Of a DNA stretch of 37,875 bases, positions 26,603 to 36,180 are shown in pieces. The notes under the pieces were generated by a model. That model worked only from the letters and a program-made list of their open reading frames with translations. It searched no databases and was not told the origin of the DNA. Source of the stretch: Verrucomicrobiota bacterium (GTDB taxonomy: Bacteria > Verrucomicrobiota > Verrucomicrobiia > Limisphaerales > JADLHS01); assembly GCA_025350905.1 (NCBI GenBank), contig JANXWY010000428.1:1-37875 (forward strand), given 5' to 3'. Within the stretch, counting starts at the first letter, position 1. Each line of letters begins with the position of its first letter. The position numbers were made by a program, and so were the translations under genes.

Positions 26603-27547
26603 TTAACGATCCCGCTTCAAAAGAAATTCCGCCAGCGCTTCGAGGGCAACGGCCCGGCCCTGGAACGGCTTCAAAGCGGCGAACGCTTTGGCGGTCAATT
26701 CCGCCGCAATCTTGCGCGATCGCGCCAGCCCGATAATCGAAGGGTAAGTGGCCTTCTGCGCTTTCGTGTCCTTACCCGCGGTTTTGCCGAGCTGCTCGCT
26801 CGTTTGCGTGACGTCGAGGATGTCGTCAATCACCTGGAACGCGAGCCCGACCTGGTAGCCGAAGTCGGTGAGTGCTTGAAGTTGCGCGGCGGAGCAGTTC
26901 GCACTCATGCCGCCGAGCCGGGCGGAGCAACAAAGCAGGGCGGACGTCTTGCGTTCGTGAATGTATTTCAAATGCGCGGCAGAAGTTTTCTTGCCTTCAC
27001 CTTCGAGATCGGCCACCTGCCCCGCGATGAGTTGGAGCGAGCCGGAGGCTTTCGCGATTTCCAGAATCAGATCGCGATGCGAATAACGCGGCCAGCCTTT
27101 CGCCTGCGCGGCAATCTCAAACGCCTGAGTCAATAGCGCGTCGCCGGCCAGCACGGCAATGCCTTCCCCAAAGACTTTGTGGTTGGTCGGTTTGCCCCGA
27201 CGGAAATCGTCATTGTCCATCGCGGGCAGGTCGTCATGCACCAACGAATAGGTGTGAATGCACTCGACGGCGCAAGCCAGCGGCAGGGCGTCGGCCTCAT
27301 GTCCGCCGCAAGCTTCCGCCGCCGCGAGGACGAGGGCGGGCCGCATCCGTTTGCCGCCGGCGAACAGTGAATAGCGCATGGCGCGGTGGATCGTGGCGGG
27401 CTTGGCTTTTTCCGACGGCAGAAACCGGTCCATCGCGGCGTTGACAGCGACGGTGCGCGTTTCGAGGTACGACGCCAGATCGAAGGCTGGAGGGCGGACG
27501 GCTGATCTCTGACTTCTGACTTCTGACTTCTGGTTTATACGCGGCAT
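26603..27547 (-). CDS. ispA: Polyprenyl (farnesyl/geranylgeranyl) diphosphate synthase
   Basis: FARM/SARM motifs DDLPAMDNDDFRRGKPTNHKVFGE and FQVIDDILDVTQTSEQLGKTAGKD; GGKRMRPALVLAAAEACGG. N-terminus uncertain (repeat-encoded NQKSEVRSQRSAVRPP). Confidence 0.93.
   Translation of the reverse strand: MPRINQKSEVRSQRSAVRPPAFDLASYLETRTVAVNAAMDRFLPSEKAKPATIHRAMRYSLFAGGKRMRPALVLAAAEACGGHEADALPLACAVECIHTYSLVHDDLPAMDNDDFRRGKPTNHKVFGEGIAVLAGDALLTQAFEIAAQAKGWPRYSHRDLILEIAKASGSLQLIAGQVADLEGEGKKTSAAHLKYIHERKTSALLCCSARLGGMSANCSAAQLQALTDFGYQVGLAFQVIDDILDVTQTSEQLGKTAGKDTKAQKATYPSIIGLARSRKIAAELTAKAFAALKPFQGRAVALEALAEFLLKRDR
27507..27533. repeat. Heptamer tandem repeat (TTCTGAC)n, about 3.8 copies
   Basis: CTCTGAC-TTCTGAC-TTCTGAC-TTCTGG at the ispA 5' end. 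Confidence 0.85.
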
Positions 27548-27659
27548 GGGGCGGTTGTTTTAGGAAAATGCGGCACCGCGCGCAAGTTGATTGTTTTTTG
27601 TATTGCGCCTGGGCCGGCGTTGGTTACTCTGTCGCGCTCGATTCGGACTGATTAAAACT

Positions 27660-27914
27660 GTGAACGCTGAACTCTGCAAAAAAGCTCTGGAAAAGGTTGG
27701 CAACCCCAACGTACTCATCAATCTGGTCTCGCGCCGCGTGCGCCAGCTCAACTCCGGCGGCGGCGGCTCGAACCGTCCCTTGATCGCGGATGCCACCAAC
27801 CTCGGCATGGCGGATGTGGCCTTGCGCGAGATTATTGAGGAGAAGATTGGCTGGGATTTGCCCGAGCCCGTGGAACTCACCCGGCCCATGCCCAAGAAGC
27901 GCAAGAAGCACTGA
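27660..27914 (+). CDS. rpoZ: DNA-directed RNA polymerase subunit omega
   Basis: NVLINLVSRRVRQLNSGGGGSNRPLIADATNLGMADVALREIIEEKIGWDLPE; GTG start; adjacent to smpB. Confidence 0.85.
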   Translation: MNAELCKKALEKVGNPNVLINLVSRRVRQLNSGGGGSNRPLIADATNLGMADVALREIIEEKIGWDLPEPVELTRPMPKKRKKH

Positions 27915-27940
27915 GCCGCGACAATCAACTTGATTAAGCG

Positions 27941-27966
27941 CAGCCAGAGGAATCACCCTCTGGCTG
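27941..27966 (+). promoter_or_regulatory. Hairpin immediately upstream of smpB
   Basis: CAGCCAGAGG-AATCAC-CCTCTGGCTG, 10-bp perfect stem, ends 9 nt before the smpB ATG. Confidence 0.7.
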
Positions 27967-27975
27967 TTGCCGTTT

Positions 27976-28422
27976 ATGGCTGACATCGTTAAAAACGCAA
28001 AAGCCCGCCGCGATTACCAGATCCTCGAAACCTTCGAGGCCGGGATTGTCTTGCACGGGACGGAGGTGAAGGCGTTGCGCGCCGGCAAAGGCCAGATTGC
28101 CGATGCCTACGCCCGGGTGGAACACCACGAAGTTTTTCTGCACAACGCGCACATTGACGAATACTCGCACGGGAATCTCCAGAACCATCAGCCCAAGGCC
28201 GCGCGCAAGCTGCTGCTGCATAAATCGGAAATCCGTAAGCTGTTTGAACTGGCGTCGGTCAAAGGCAACGCGCTCATTCCGCTGGCGTTTTACTGGAAGA
28301 ATGGCCGGGTGAAAGTCTCGATCGGGGTCGGCAAAGGCAAGGCGGTATTCGACAAGCGGGAAGATTTGAAGCGGCAGGAGGCCGAGCGCGAAATGAAACG
28401 CGCCACGCAGCGACGTCGGTGA
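27976..28422 (+). CDS. smpB: SsrA-binding protein SmpB
   Basis: KNAKARRDYQILETFEAGIVLHGTEVKALRAGKGQIADAYARVEHHEVFLHNAHIDEY...RKLLLHKSEIRKLF...KRATQRRR. Confidence 0.97.
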   Translation: MADIVKNAKARRDYQILETFEAGIVLHGTEVKALRAGKGQIADAYARVEHHEVFLHNAHIDEYSHGNLQNHQPKAARKLLLHKSEIRKLFELASVKGNALIPLAFYWKNGRVKVSIGVGKGKAVFDKREDLKRQEAEREMKRATQRRR

Positions 28423-28670
28423 GTCGCTCGTCCGCGGGACAACCGTGGCCCCAGGACCAGGTCGCCGGCACCATGCCCCGCGCGGAAGATCGAATTATCT
28501 GGGGCCTCGCGCGTCCAAACTCAGCACCGGACGGCTTCGCCAACCCGAGTCACGTCCCGTCGCTCTGGAAAGGGTCACTCACAAATAAAAAAAATGTTTC
28601 TAGCGCTTGAGTTCGTTGCTTCATTTAGGCGACAATTCGTTGCCGAACAATGCAGCAAGGATTGCCCGAC

Positions 28671-30788
28671 ATGCTAAGACTGAGCCTGATTACCGTCACG
28701 CTGGTACTCCTCACGGGTTGCCAGCGACCAAAACCGCAAACGAAACAAACGGCGTCGAAATCAGGACCCAAGCCCGCGGCCACGGTTGTGGCCCAACCGC
28801 CCGCTGCGACCGTTGCCCCAACGAATCCGCCGGCGGCCTTGGCCACCCTCCCACCGGCAGCCACCCTCCCACCGGCAGCCACCCCGCCACCGGCAACCAA
28901 TCCTCCCGCGTCGATTTTACCCACGAGCACGCCCCCCGCCCCGCCGCCCAACGGGTTGTTGGACACCGGAAAGGTTGAGTACGACCCGGTTTATGATTCG
29001 GAAATCAAGGAAGTATTCCGACTGGCGAACAAGAATGAGTGGGAGGAAGCGCGAGCGAAGTCGGCCGGGTTGGTGCAGTTCAATCCCACTAACGCGATGT
29101 TGCTCCGACTCAATACGTGGGTGGTCCAGCAAGGAAAGAAACGGCGGGAACAAGCCCTCGAGGACGAGATTCGCAACATCGACGCCAAGAATGCCACCTT
29201 CAATCCCACCGCCATCGACCTGATCACGGAAAAAAAAGACCACGGCCTGCCGGCCCGCAAGGACGTGCGCGACGCGATTGACCTCATTGAAAGCAAGCCG
29301 TGGATTCCCAAGAATTTCGGCAAAACCATCCTCGAACAAGGACCGCTATTCGATTTTGATGCCGCCAAAGGGCCGATGGGCAAGGTGCTCGAGAAGGAAG
29401 TTTCCATTCACCTCGACAACGTTCCATTTGAAACCGTAATCATGAATCTGAGCCAGTCCTCCGGGGTCAACATCGTGGCGGACAAGACCCTGCCGGCTTT
29501 GACGAACCGGCTCACGATCAATCTGGACAAGGTCAAGCTGGGCGAGTTTTTCAAATACGTCGGCCGCAATTACGAAGTTCAGTTTCAGGTCGGCCAGGAT
29601 CTCGTTTGGATGATTGATACCAAGAGCACCAATCGACTGATGGAGGAAGTGCGGTTTTACAAATTGCGGAAGGGGTTCGTGCTGCCGGCGGTGCTCGGGT
29701 CGGAGGACATGACGCGGGCGACGGTCACGGCGGCGACGGTGACGACGGTCACGGAGAGCCAGAAGTTCAAGAAATTCGTCAACGACGAAGCGCCCCCCCT
29801 CCCATCCATCGAGCGCGCCATCACGAACATGTTCACCGGCTCGAAATTCATGATCGATTATGAACGCAACCTGATCATGGCGCGCGGCTCGATCGAGCAA
29901 TTGGACGTGCTGGAGAAGATCATCAAGGAATTCGACCAACCCATCCAACAGGTGTTGATCGAGGCGCGGTTCATCACCCTGTCCAAAGGGGCATTCATGC
30001 AACTGGGCGTTTTGTGGGAAACGGGTCGACCCACGGATGGAGCCCGGCTGCCTCAGGACTTCACCGGTCTGGTCGGCAACCAGAATCTGCAGAACCTTGG
30101 CCTTGGAATTCAGTACACGTTTACGAATATTTTCAACCAATCAACGCTCACCGCCACCATCAGCGCGCTCGAGCAAAGCGGCGAAGGCCAGACCTTGAGC
30201 GCGCCGCGGCTGACCGTCATTAACAATCGCCCGGCCACCATCAACGACGGCAAGGTGCAGTACTACTACGAAGAGTATCAGGTCCAACAATCGGTGGGCC
30301 AGTACGTCACCGCCTCTTCGTGGGTGCCCTCGGGCAAGCCCACCAAAATCACATCAGGCGCTTCACTGAACGTGATGGCCAGTATCGCGGGGGACGGCCG
30401 GCATATTCTGCTCGCACTCAATCCCAGCGTGAAAACCGATGTGGAGGTAAAACCCTACGGTACGATCTACAGCTACAGTGCGACCGGCGTACCACAAAAC
30501 TCCTTTGAAATCAAATTGCCGGAATATCGCACGCAAGACTTGGCCACGCGCGTCGTGGTCAAGTCCGGTGAGACCGTGGCCATGGGGGGCGTTTTGGAAC
30601 GCCAGACCACCGAGTTGGTCGAGTCCGTACCGGTCCTGGGCAGCCTGCCCTATATTGGCGTGTTGTTTCGTCGCCGGACCGCCATCGACACCCCCCGCTA
30701 CTTGCTGGTCTTCGTAACCGCCACCATTCTGAACGACTCCGGGGATGGCGTCATCTTCGAGGACGCCGGCAGTACCAAACCCAAGTAA
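28671..30788 (+). CDS. Type IV pilus secretin lipoprotein (Amuc_1098-like family)
   Basis: Lipobox LVLLTGC; proline-rich linker; secretin domain VLIEARFITLSKGAFMQLGVLWE, SGEGQTLSAPRLTVINNRPATINDG, VPVLGSLPYIGVLFRRR. Confidence 0.9.
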   Translation: MLRLSLITVTLVLLTGCQRPKPQTKQTASKSGPKPAATVVAQPPAATVAPTNPPAALATLPPAATLPPAATPPPATNPPASILPTSTPPAPPPNGLLDTGKVEYDPVYDSEIKEVFRLANKNEWEEARAKSAGLVQFNPTNAMLLRLNTWVVQQGKKRREQALEDEIRNIDAKNATFNPTAIDLITEKKDHGLPARKDVRDAIDLIESKPWIPKNFGKTILEQGPLFDFDAAKGPMGKVLEKEVSIHLDNVPFETVIMNLSQSSGVNIVADKTLPALTNRLTINLDKVKLGEFFKYVGRNYEVQFQVGQDLVWMIDTKSTNRLMEEVRFYKLRKGFVLPAVLGSEDMTRATVTAATVTTVTESQKFKKFVNDEAPPLPSIERAITNMFTGSKFMIDYERNLIMARGSIEQLDVLEKIIKEFDQPIQQVLIEARFITLSKGAFMQLGVLWETGRPTDGARLPQDFTGLVGNQNLQNLGLGIQYTFTNIFNQSTLTATISALEQSGEGQTLSAPRLTVINNRPATINDGKVQYYYEEYQVQQSVGQYVTASSWVPSGKPTKITSGASLNVMASIAGDGRHILLALNPSVKTDVEVKPYGTIYSYSATGVPQNSFEIKLPEYRTQDLATRVVVKSGETVAMGGVLERQTTELVESVPVLGSLPYIGVLFRRRTAIDTPRYLLVFVTATILNDSGDGVIFEDAGSTKPK
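28845..28898. repeat. 18-bp tandem repeat x3 in secretin linker (TLPPAA units)
   Basis: ACCCTCCCACCGGCAGCC x2 then ACCCCGCCACCGGCAACC. Confidence 0.88.
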
Positions 30789-30789
30789 C

Positions 30790-32577
30790 GTGACGTCCGC
30801 GCCATTCATCCGCAAGCCGCGCGGCCTTGAGCCACCCATTCGCCGCGTGCTCGCCGTGGACCCGGGCAGTCGCTGCGTCCGCCTGCTGCTGTTGGAAAGT
30901 CGCTTTGGTAAACTTCGCCTGTGCCGGCAGGAGGCGATTGACCTGCAAGAGGAGGGGCTGGTTTCTGCCGAGGAACTCCAGGCGCACATGCAGGCCACGG
31001 TGGCCCACTGGGGGCGACCGCCGCTTGCCTTGGCACTGCCGCAGCAAATCGCGGTCTCGCAGATTGTGGACTTGCCGCCGGTGCCCGACGCGGAAGCCCG
31101 TCTGCTTATTGAAGCGGAAACCGTCAAACTCGGCGGCGTGAGCGAGAGCGTAATGGTTTACGACTTCGCCCGCGTGCCCCTGCTGGCGGAGAACCGGCAG
31201 AGCTTTTGGGTTACATTTTGCCAGGAAGGTGAAATCCAATCCCGGATCACGCTGCTCGGCCTCGACCATCAGGAATTTCGCGAAATCACGACCTCAGCCA
31301 ATGCGTTGCTGACGGCGTGGCACGCCGCCCGACCCGGCCCGCGCGACGCGGTGCTGGTCCACGCGGGCGCCCAAAACACCACGCTGGTTGCCATCCGCCA
31401 AGGCGTGGGGGTATTTGCCTCGAGTTTCCCAATGGCGGGTGATTTTTTTACCCGGGCCATCGCGCGGCTGGGGCGCGTCTCCCTGGTGGCGGCCGAAGGT
31501 CTCAAGCGCAGCACCAATCTTTTTACCGGCGAGAAAACGCTGTCCGGCTTTGCGGAAATCGTCGATGGCTGGGCGGCGGAGTTGAAGCGACAACTGAGTG
31601 AGTGGCATGGGACCGCCCTCGACCCGGCCGGCGAATTTGTTGCCACCGGCGGCGCGTTCGAGCAACCCGGCCTGCGCGATTATCTCGCCCGGCACGCGGG
31701 CCTTAAATTTCAACCCTGGCCCACCAGTAACGCGCCGGCCGCGTTGCTGCCGGCGCGGGGTTTTGAGATCGCCCTCGGCGCGGCGTTGCAGGCTCTGGGG
31801 CAAGGCCGTCAACCCGCCTCGCTGCTCCCGGCAAGCCGGCGGCTGGCCTGGAAAAAGCACCTCAGTCGGCAACGGCTGGAGTTTCTCAATGCACTCTTGC
31901 TGGCCGCGTGTTTCGTGGCGCTGACGCTCGGCATCTGGCAACGACTCAACCTGATTGAAAGCAAACAGGCATTGACGATCAAAGTGCAAGCCGGCCTGGG
32001 CGTCGTGCAGGAAAACAGCAGCCTGACCCGTGAATTATTGAGCGGGTACGTTGAGCTCCGCCCACTGTTTGAACGCCAGCAAGCCACGGTGGACACCTTG
32101 CAGGCGCTGGCCCTGCTGCAAGCGGCGCGGAGCAATCACGGCTGGTGGTGCGTGCTGATCGCCGACCAGCAAAGTTACTTCGCGGCGCCGATCACGATCC
32201 CGACCGCGACCACGAACAAACCCGTGACCGAGGCGGCGGCCGGCGAGTTCTGGCCCCGGCGGCGCGAGCTTACCAATGCCGCGCCGGCGCGGCCCGGACT
32301 GATTGCGGAATTGTGTGTGCCCGAGGATGCGGACGCGGCGCGCACCACGCTGAGCCTGGTCGTTAACAGTCTGAAAAAATCCCCGGTGTTCGAGCGGGTG
32401 GATCTGCTGTCGGAAGATCTCCGCCGCGTGGTGGCGGACCCGAAGGTGATTCTACCGGAGCGCCACTTTGCCCTCGCGCTGGATTTTGCGACGACGGAAT
32501 TTCAAGCGGCCCCCGTCCGCGCCGGACGTCCGCTGCCGGGGGGGCGTTTCCCGGCCAAGACCGGTCCAGCACCTTGA
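30790..32577 (+). CDS. PilM-like type IV pilus assembly protein (Amuc_1101-like)
   Basis: Actin-like ATPase start RRVLAVDPGSRCVRLLLLESRFGKLRL, central GDFFTRAIARLG, C-terminal TM and periplasmic region; GTG start directly after secretin stop. Confidence 0.82.
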   Translation: MTSAPFIRKPRGLEPPIRRVLAVDPGSRCVRLLLLESRFGKLRLCRQEAIDLQEEGLVSAEELQAHMQATVAHWGRPPLALALPQQIAVSQIVDLPPVPDAEARLLIEAETVKLGGVSESVMVYDFARVPLLAENRQSFWVTFCQEGEIQSRITLLGLDHQEFREITTSANALLTAWHAARPGPRDAVLVHAGAQNTTLVAIRQGVGVFASSFPMAGDFFTRAIARLGRVSLVAAEGLKRSTNLFTGEKTLSGFAEIVDGWAAELKRQLSEWHGTALDPAGEFVATGGAFEQPGLRDYLARHAGLKFQPWPTSNAPAALLPARGFEIALGAALQALGQGRQPASLLPASRRLAWKKHLSRQRLEFLNALLLAACFVALTLGIWQRLNLIESKQALTIKVQAGLGVVQENSSLTRELLSGYVELRPLFERQQATVDTLQALALLQAARSNHGWWCVLIADQQSYFAAPITIPTATTNKPVTEAAAGEFWPRRRELTNAAPARPGLIAELCVPEDADAARTTLSLVVNSLKKSPVFERVDLLSEDLRRVVADPKVILPERHFALALDFATTEFQAAPVRAGRPLPGGRFPAKTGPAP

Positions 32578-32581
32578 CCTG

Positions 32582-33400
32582 ATGCGACTCGATCCTGAAA
32601 CCCGGCGCCGCAGCATCCTCCCGCTCCTCGGGGGCGTGCTGGGGTTGATCTATCTTTTTGCCTTCATACCGCTCGATCGCAAGGCCGAAAGTCTCGACGC
32701 GCCGCTCGATCAATCCTGGCGCCGGCTCGCCGCCGCGCTCGGCCAGACCAACGCGCTCACCTTGGATTTCGTGAGCCTGACCAACCAGTTCAAGGAAACG
32801 CGCACCGCTCTGGCCGCGTTCGAAAACGCACGCAAACAGGCTCAGGCGCGGGTCGAATTGGACGAAGCTTTGCGGGCAGAACTGAGCGCGCCGTTCCAGC
32901 TCGTGGATTACCAAAATGAGGCCGGGCGGCGGATGGACGTGCTCACGCGACTGGCCAAGCAGGAAAGCGTAGTGCTGGAACCAGCCGTCCTCACCGGCTT
33001 CCCGGAGCAGTCCACCGAAGTGAGAGAACCCGCCTTGCTCTGGGCCGAACTGGCATTCTTGGATAACTTGTTGACGACGGCCATCCACGCCAAGGTGGCC
33101 ACCATCCATTTCATCGGCGCCCAGATGCCGCTGACCAATACCCCGCCCGCCATCAACGGCCGTGCGCTCGCCGGGCTGCCGATGCAAATCGAGTTGACCG
33201 GTGCAATTGCCAATGTTGCCCGCTTTTTGCAGACCTTGCCGTTGCGCGCGGATGAAATCGAGGCCGCGGGTCTGCCCGCCTCGTCGACGAACAAGCCCGC
33301 CTTGTTCATTGACCGGATCAAGCTGCGCAAACAAGCGCCCGAGAAACCGGACGAAGTGCGCCTCTCGTTGCGCGTGGTGGGATTTGTGTTCCAGAAATGA
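32582..33400 (+). CDS. Amuc_1100-like/PilO-like pilus-associated protein
   Basis: N-terminal TM (ILPLLGGVLGLIYLFAFIPL), coiled coil, C-terminal PilO-like domain; syntenic between PilM-like and PilB ATPase genes. Confidence 0.72.
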   Translation: MRLDPETRRRSILPLLGGVLGLIYLFAFIPLDRKAESLDAPLDQSWRRLAAALGQTNALTLDFVSLTNQFKETRTALAAFENARKQAQARVELDEALRAELSAPFQLVDYQNEAGRRMDVLTRLAKQESVVLEPAVLTGFPEQSTEVREPALLWAELAFLDNLLTTAIHAKVATIHFIGAQMPLTNTPPAINGRALAGLPMQIELTGAIANVARFLQTLPLRADEIEAAGLPASSTNKPALFIDRIKLRKQAPEKPDEVRLSLRVVGFVFQK

Positions 33401-33419
33401 AACGACACCCGGAGCGGCC

Positions 33420-33962
33420 ATGTTGAGCGAAACCCTGAGAAGTCGCTGGTTTTCCACCAGCCTGCATGCGGGCCTGTGGGTGCTGCTCTTGCTCGTGGTC
33501 ATCGGCAGTGGCATTGGCGGCGGCGCGCCCCGATTTCGGGAGGCGGTAGCGAACCCGACCACGGTGACTACGCCGGTACCAGTAGCGCAACTGGAACGAC
33601 TTTTCCGTCGCCTCCCCCTTCCGAAGGGCTTGGCGGATCCCGCCACCTTGAATTTGTTCACGACCACCTACTTCGTTCCGCCCCCGACCCCCACCCCAAC
33701 GTTGCCCCCGCCGCCGCCGCCGCCGACCACGCAGAAGATCGAACTGACCTATCAGGGTTTCTATCGCACTGGCGACGGGCCGAAATATGCGCTCGTTCGC
33801 TTGGGTGAAAAATTGGTGGGGGTCCCAGTGGGGGGAATCGTAATAACGAATTTAATTGTGGTGGAGGCGACTTGGCAAACTCTGACGCTGACAAACACGG
33901 CGGTTCAGACCAATGTCCTTACCTTGAATACAAAGCAAGTAGTCGAGGTACCCCTCAAATGA
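33420..33962 (+). CDS. Amuc_1099-like/PilP-like periplasmic pilus protein
   Basis: TM plus Pro-rich linker (PPPTPTPTLPPPPPPPTTQ) then small beta domain IELTYQGFYRTGDGPKYALVRLGEKLVGVPVGG; stop overlaps next start (ATGA). Confidence 0.72.
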   Translation: MLSETLRSRWFSTSLHAGLWVLLLLVVIGSGIGGGAPRFREAVANPTTVTTPVPVAQLERLFRRLPLPKGLADPATLNLFTTTYFVPPPTPTPTLPPPPPPPTTQKIELTYQGFYRTGDGPKYALVRLGEKLVGVPVGGIVITNLIVVEATWQTLTLTNTAVQTNVLTLNTKQVVEVPLK

Positions 33963-35704
33963 CTCCAGACTCCTGCCCCGCCCCAAGGGAAGTGGGCGAC
34001 CTGTTGGTCGCCCAAGGCAAGCTGACCGCGCCTCAGCTCGAACAAGTGCGCCGCCGCCAGAAACGACTCAACCTGGCGCAGCACCGGGCCATTGTGGACT
34101 TGAATTTCGCTTCCGAGGAGGACACCTGGCGGGCCCTCGCCGAGGTCAGCCACTTCGAGTTCGTGGACCCAACCACCTTCGAACTCAAACGTGAGACGCT
34201 TGAGTTGGTCCCGATCAAACTCATTTTCCATCACCACATGTTGCCGATCGCAGGCGATGCCCAGTCGATCACTTTGGCCTTTAGCGAACCGCCGCGGCAG
34301 ATGGAGATCGGCAATCTCCGCTTGCTGCTCAACCAGCGCTTCCAATTGGTGCTCGCCACGCCGAGCGCGATTCACGCCGTCATCAAGAAGCATTTTGGCC
34401 TCGGCGCCGAAACGATTCAGCGCCTGCGCGAGGAACGCGGCGGGGTGGAACTCGACCGCGAGATTGTGTTCGATGTGCAGGGCAAGGCCACCGATTCCGC
34501 GATCGAAGCGACCATCTCGGCGTTCGTGGACCAGATTTTGCAGGAGGCGTTGCGCCTGCGGGCCACCGACATCCATCTCGAGCCGTATACCAATACCATC
34601 CGCCTGCGCTACCGGGTGGATGGCATTTTGGAAACCGTGCCGGTGCCGGCGGACATGCGCAATCTGCATCTGGCCGTCGTGTCGCGCCTTAAGATCATGG
34701 CCGGGCTGAACATTTCAGAAAAGCGGCTGCCCCACGATGGCCGGATTGCCATGAAAACCGGGGACGAAGAATACGACCTGCGCGTTTCCATCGTGCCGAC
34801 CAAACACGGCGAGGCGGTGGCCCTGCGACTTCTGGGCCGGCAAAACCTGTTCCTCGATCTGGGCCAGTTGGGCATGGAGCCGGCGCATGAGTCCGTCTTT
34901 ACGCAGCTCACCCAATTACCGCAAGGGCTGGTGCTGCTCACCGGCCCGACCGGCAGCGGTAAAACCACCACCCTCTACGCTGCCCTGGCGCAAGCCAACG
35001 ACGAAGGCCGTAAGATCATCACGTTTGAGGACCCCATCGAATATCAGCTCGATGGCACCGTTCAAATTCAGGTGCGCGATCAGATTGGCCTGACGTTCGC
35101 CGCCGGACTGCGCTCGGTGTTGCGCCACGATCCGGATGTGGTGCTGGTGGGTGAAGTGCGCGATTTCGAGACGGCGGAGATTGCCATTCGCGCCGCGCAA
35201 ACGGGACATTTGGTTTTTTCCACCCTGCACACCAACGACAGCATCAGTTCGGTGACGCGCCTGCTGGAAATGAAAATCGAACCCTATCTCGTCGCCGCCT
35301 CGCTCGTGTGCAGCATTTCGCAACGCCTCGCGCGGCGCATTTGCCGGCATTGCGCGGAGCCGGACCCGGCGGTTGCGCCCGGCGTGGCCAATGAAATGGC
35401 CAAAGCGCTGGGACTGGAAGGCGACGCGGTGAAGGCCTGGCGTGGACGCGGATGCGTCGAGTGCAACCAGAAGGGCTATCGGGGGCGCGTGGCGATTTAC
35501 GAGATGTTCCTGGTAAACGAAGCCATCGCCGACCTCATCCAGCCTGGGGTGAAGACCAGTCAACTGCGGGACGCCGCCCGCAAACTCGGCTGGCGTTCGA
35601 TGCGCGAAAATGCCTGGCAAAAAGTGCAGGCCGGGGTGATCCCGATCGCGGAGCAGGAACGCTGGACACGCATGATTGACCCGGGGATCCTAAAACCACG
35701 CTGA
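33959..35704 (+). CDS. GspE/PilB family type II secretion/type IV pilus assembly ATPase
   Basis: Walker A LLTGPTGSGKTTTLYAAL, Asp box ITFEDPIEYQL, Walker B DPDVVLVGEVRD, tetracysteine CRHC...CVEC. Confidence 0.96.
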   Translation: MTPDSCPAPREVGDLLVAQGKLTAPQLEQVRRRQKRLNLAQHRAIVDLNFASEEDTWRALAEVSHFEFVDPTTFELKRETLELVPIKLIFHHHMLPIAGDAQSITLAFSEPPRQMEIGNLRLLLNQRFQLVLATPSAIHAVIKKHFGLGAETIQRLREERGGVELDREIVFDVQGKATDSAIEATISAFVDQILQEALRLRATDIHLEPYTNTIRLRYRVDGILETVPVPADMRNLHLAVVSRLKIMAGLNISEKRLPHDGRIAMKTGDEEYDLRVSIVPTKHGEAVALRLLGRQNLFLDLGQLGMEPAHESVFTQLTQLPQGLVLLTGPTGSGKTTTLYAALAQANDEGRKIITFEDPIEYQLDGTVQIQVRDQIGLTFAAGLRSVLRHDPDVVLVGEVRDFETAEIAIRAAQTGHLVFSTLHTNDSISSVTRLLEMKIEPYLVAASLVCSISQRLARRICRHCAEPDPAVAPGVANEMAKALGLEGDAVKAWRGRGCVECNQKGYRGRVAIYEMFLVNEAIADLIQPGVKTSQLRDAARKLGWRSMRENAWQKVQAGVIPIAEQERWTRMIDPGILKPR

Positions 35705-35784
35705 AGCTAAACTCGCGTCCGCGCGGACCGAGCTGGCGCCGCGGCCACAAATCACAACACCACGACCGCCCCTACCGTCCCGGC

Positions 35785-36057
35785 TTAACCCTTGGCTTTG
35801 ATGGCTTCGGGCTTCTTCCAAGTGCGCTTGGGGGCTTTGGTGACGAGGCCCTTCTTCAGCGCCCGGGTGGAAACACGGATGTAGCGCACTTCGCCATTGA
35901 TCAGCGCTTTGACGCGCTGAAGATTGGGCAGAAACTTGCGCTTGGTAATGGCGGTGATGTGCGTGCCGATACCGCCGAGCTTTTTCGCCTTACCACTGCG
36001 CCAGATGATGCTGCCCTTGCGAGGGCCGACACCGGTAATTTCACAAATTCTTGCCAT
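35785..36057 (-). CDS. rpmB: 50S ribosomal protein L28
   Basis: MARICEITGVGPRKGSIIWRSGKAKKLGGIGTHITAITKRKFLPNLQRVKALINGEVRYIRVSTRALKKGLV. Confidence 0.92.
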   Translation of the reverse strand: MARICEITGVGPRKGSIIWRSGKAKKLGGIGTHITAITKRKFLPNLQRVKALINGEVRYIRVSTRALKKGLVTKAPKRTWKKPEAIKAKG

Positions 36058-36180
36058 ATAAATCCTGTTCCAAAATAAGGACGCATAGCCTAGCCACCGC
36101 GCGCCGGATGGCAAGCGCTATTTGGTAAAAAACACGCGCCCGCACCCGCGCGCATAATTTCTGGCGGCAGCCCAATCCGG

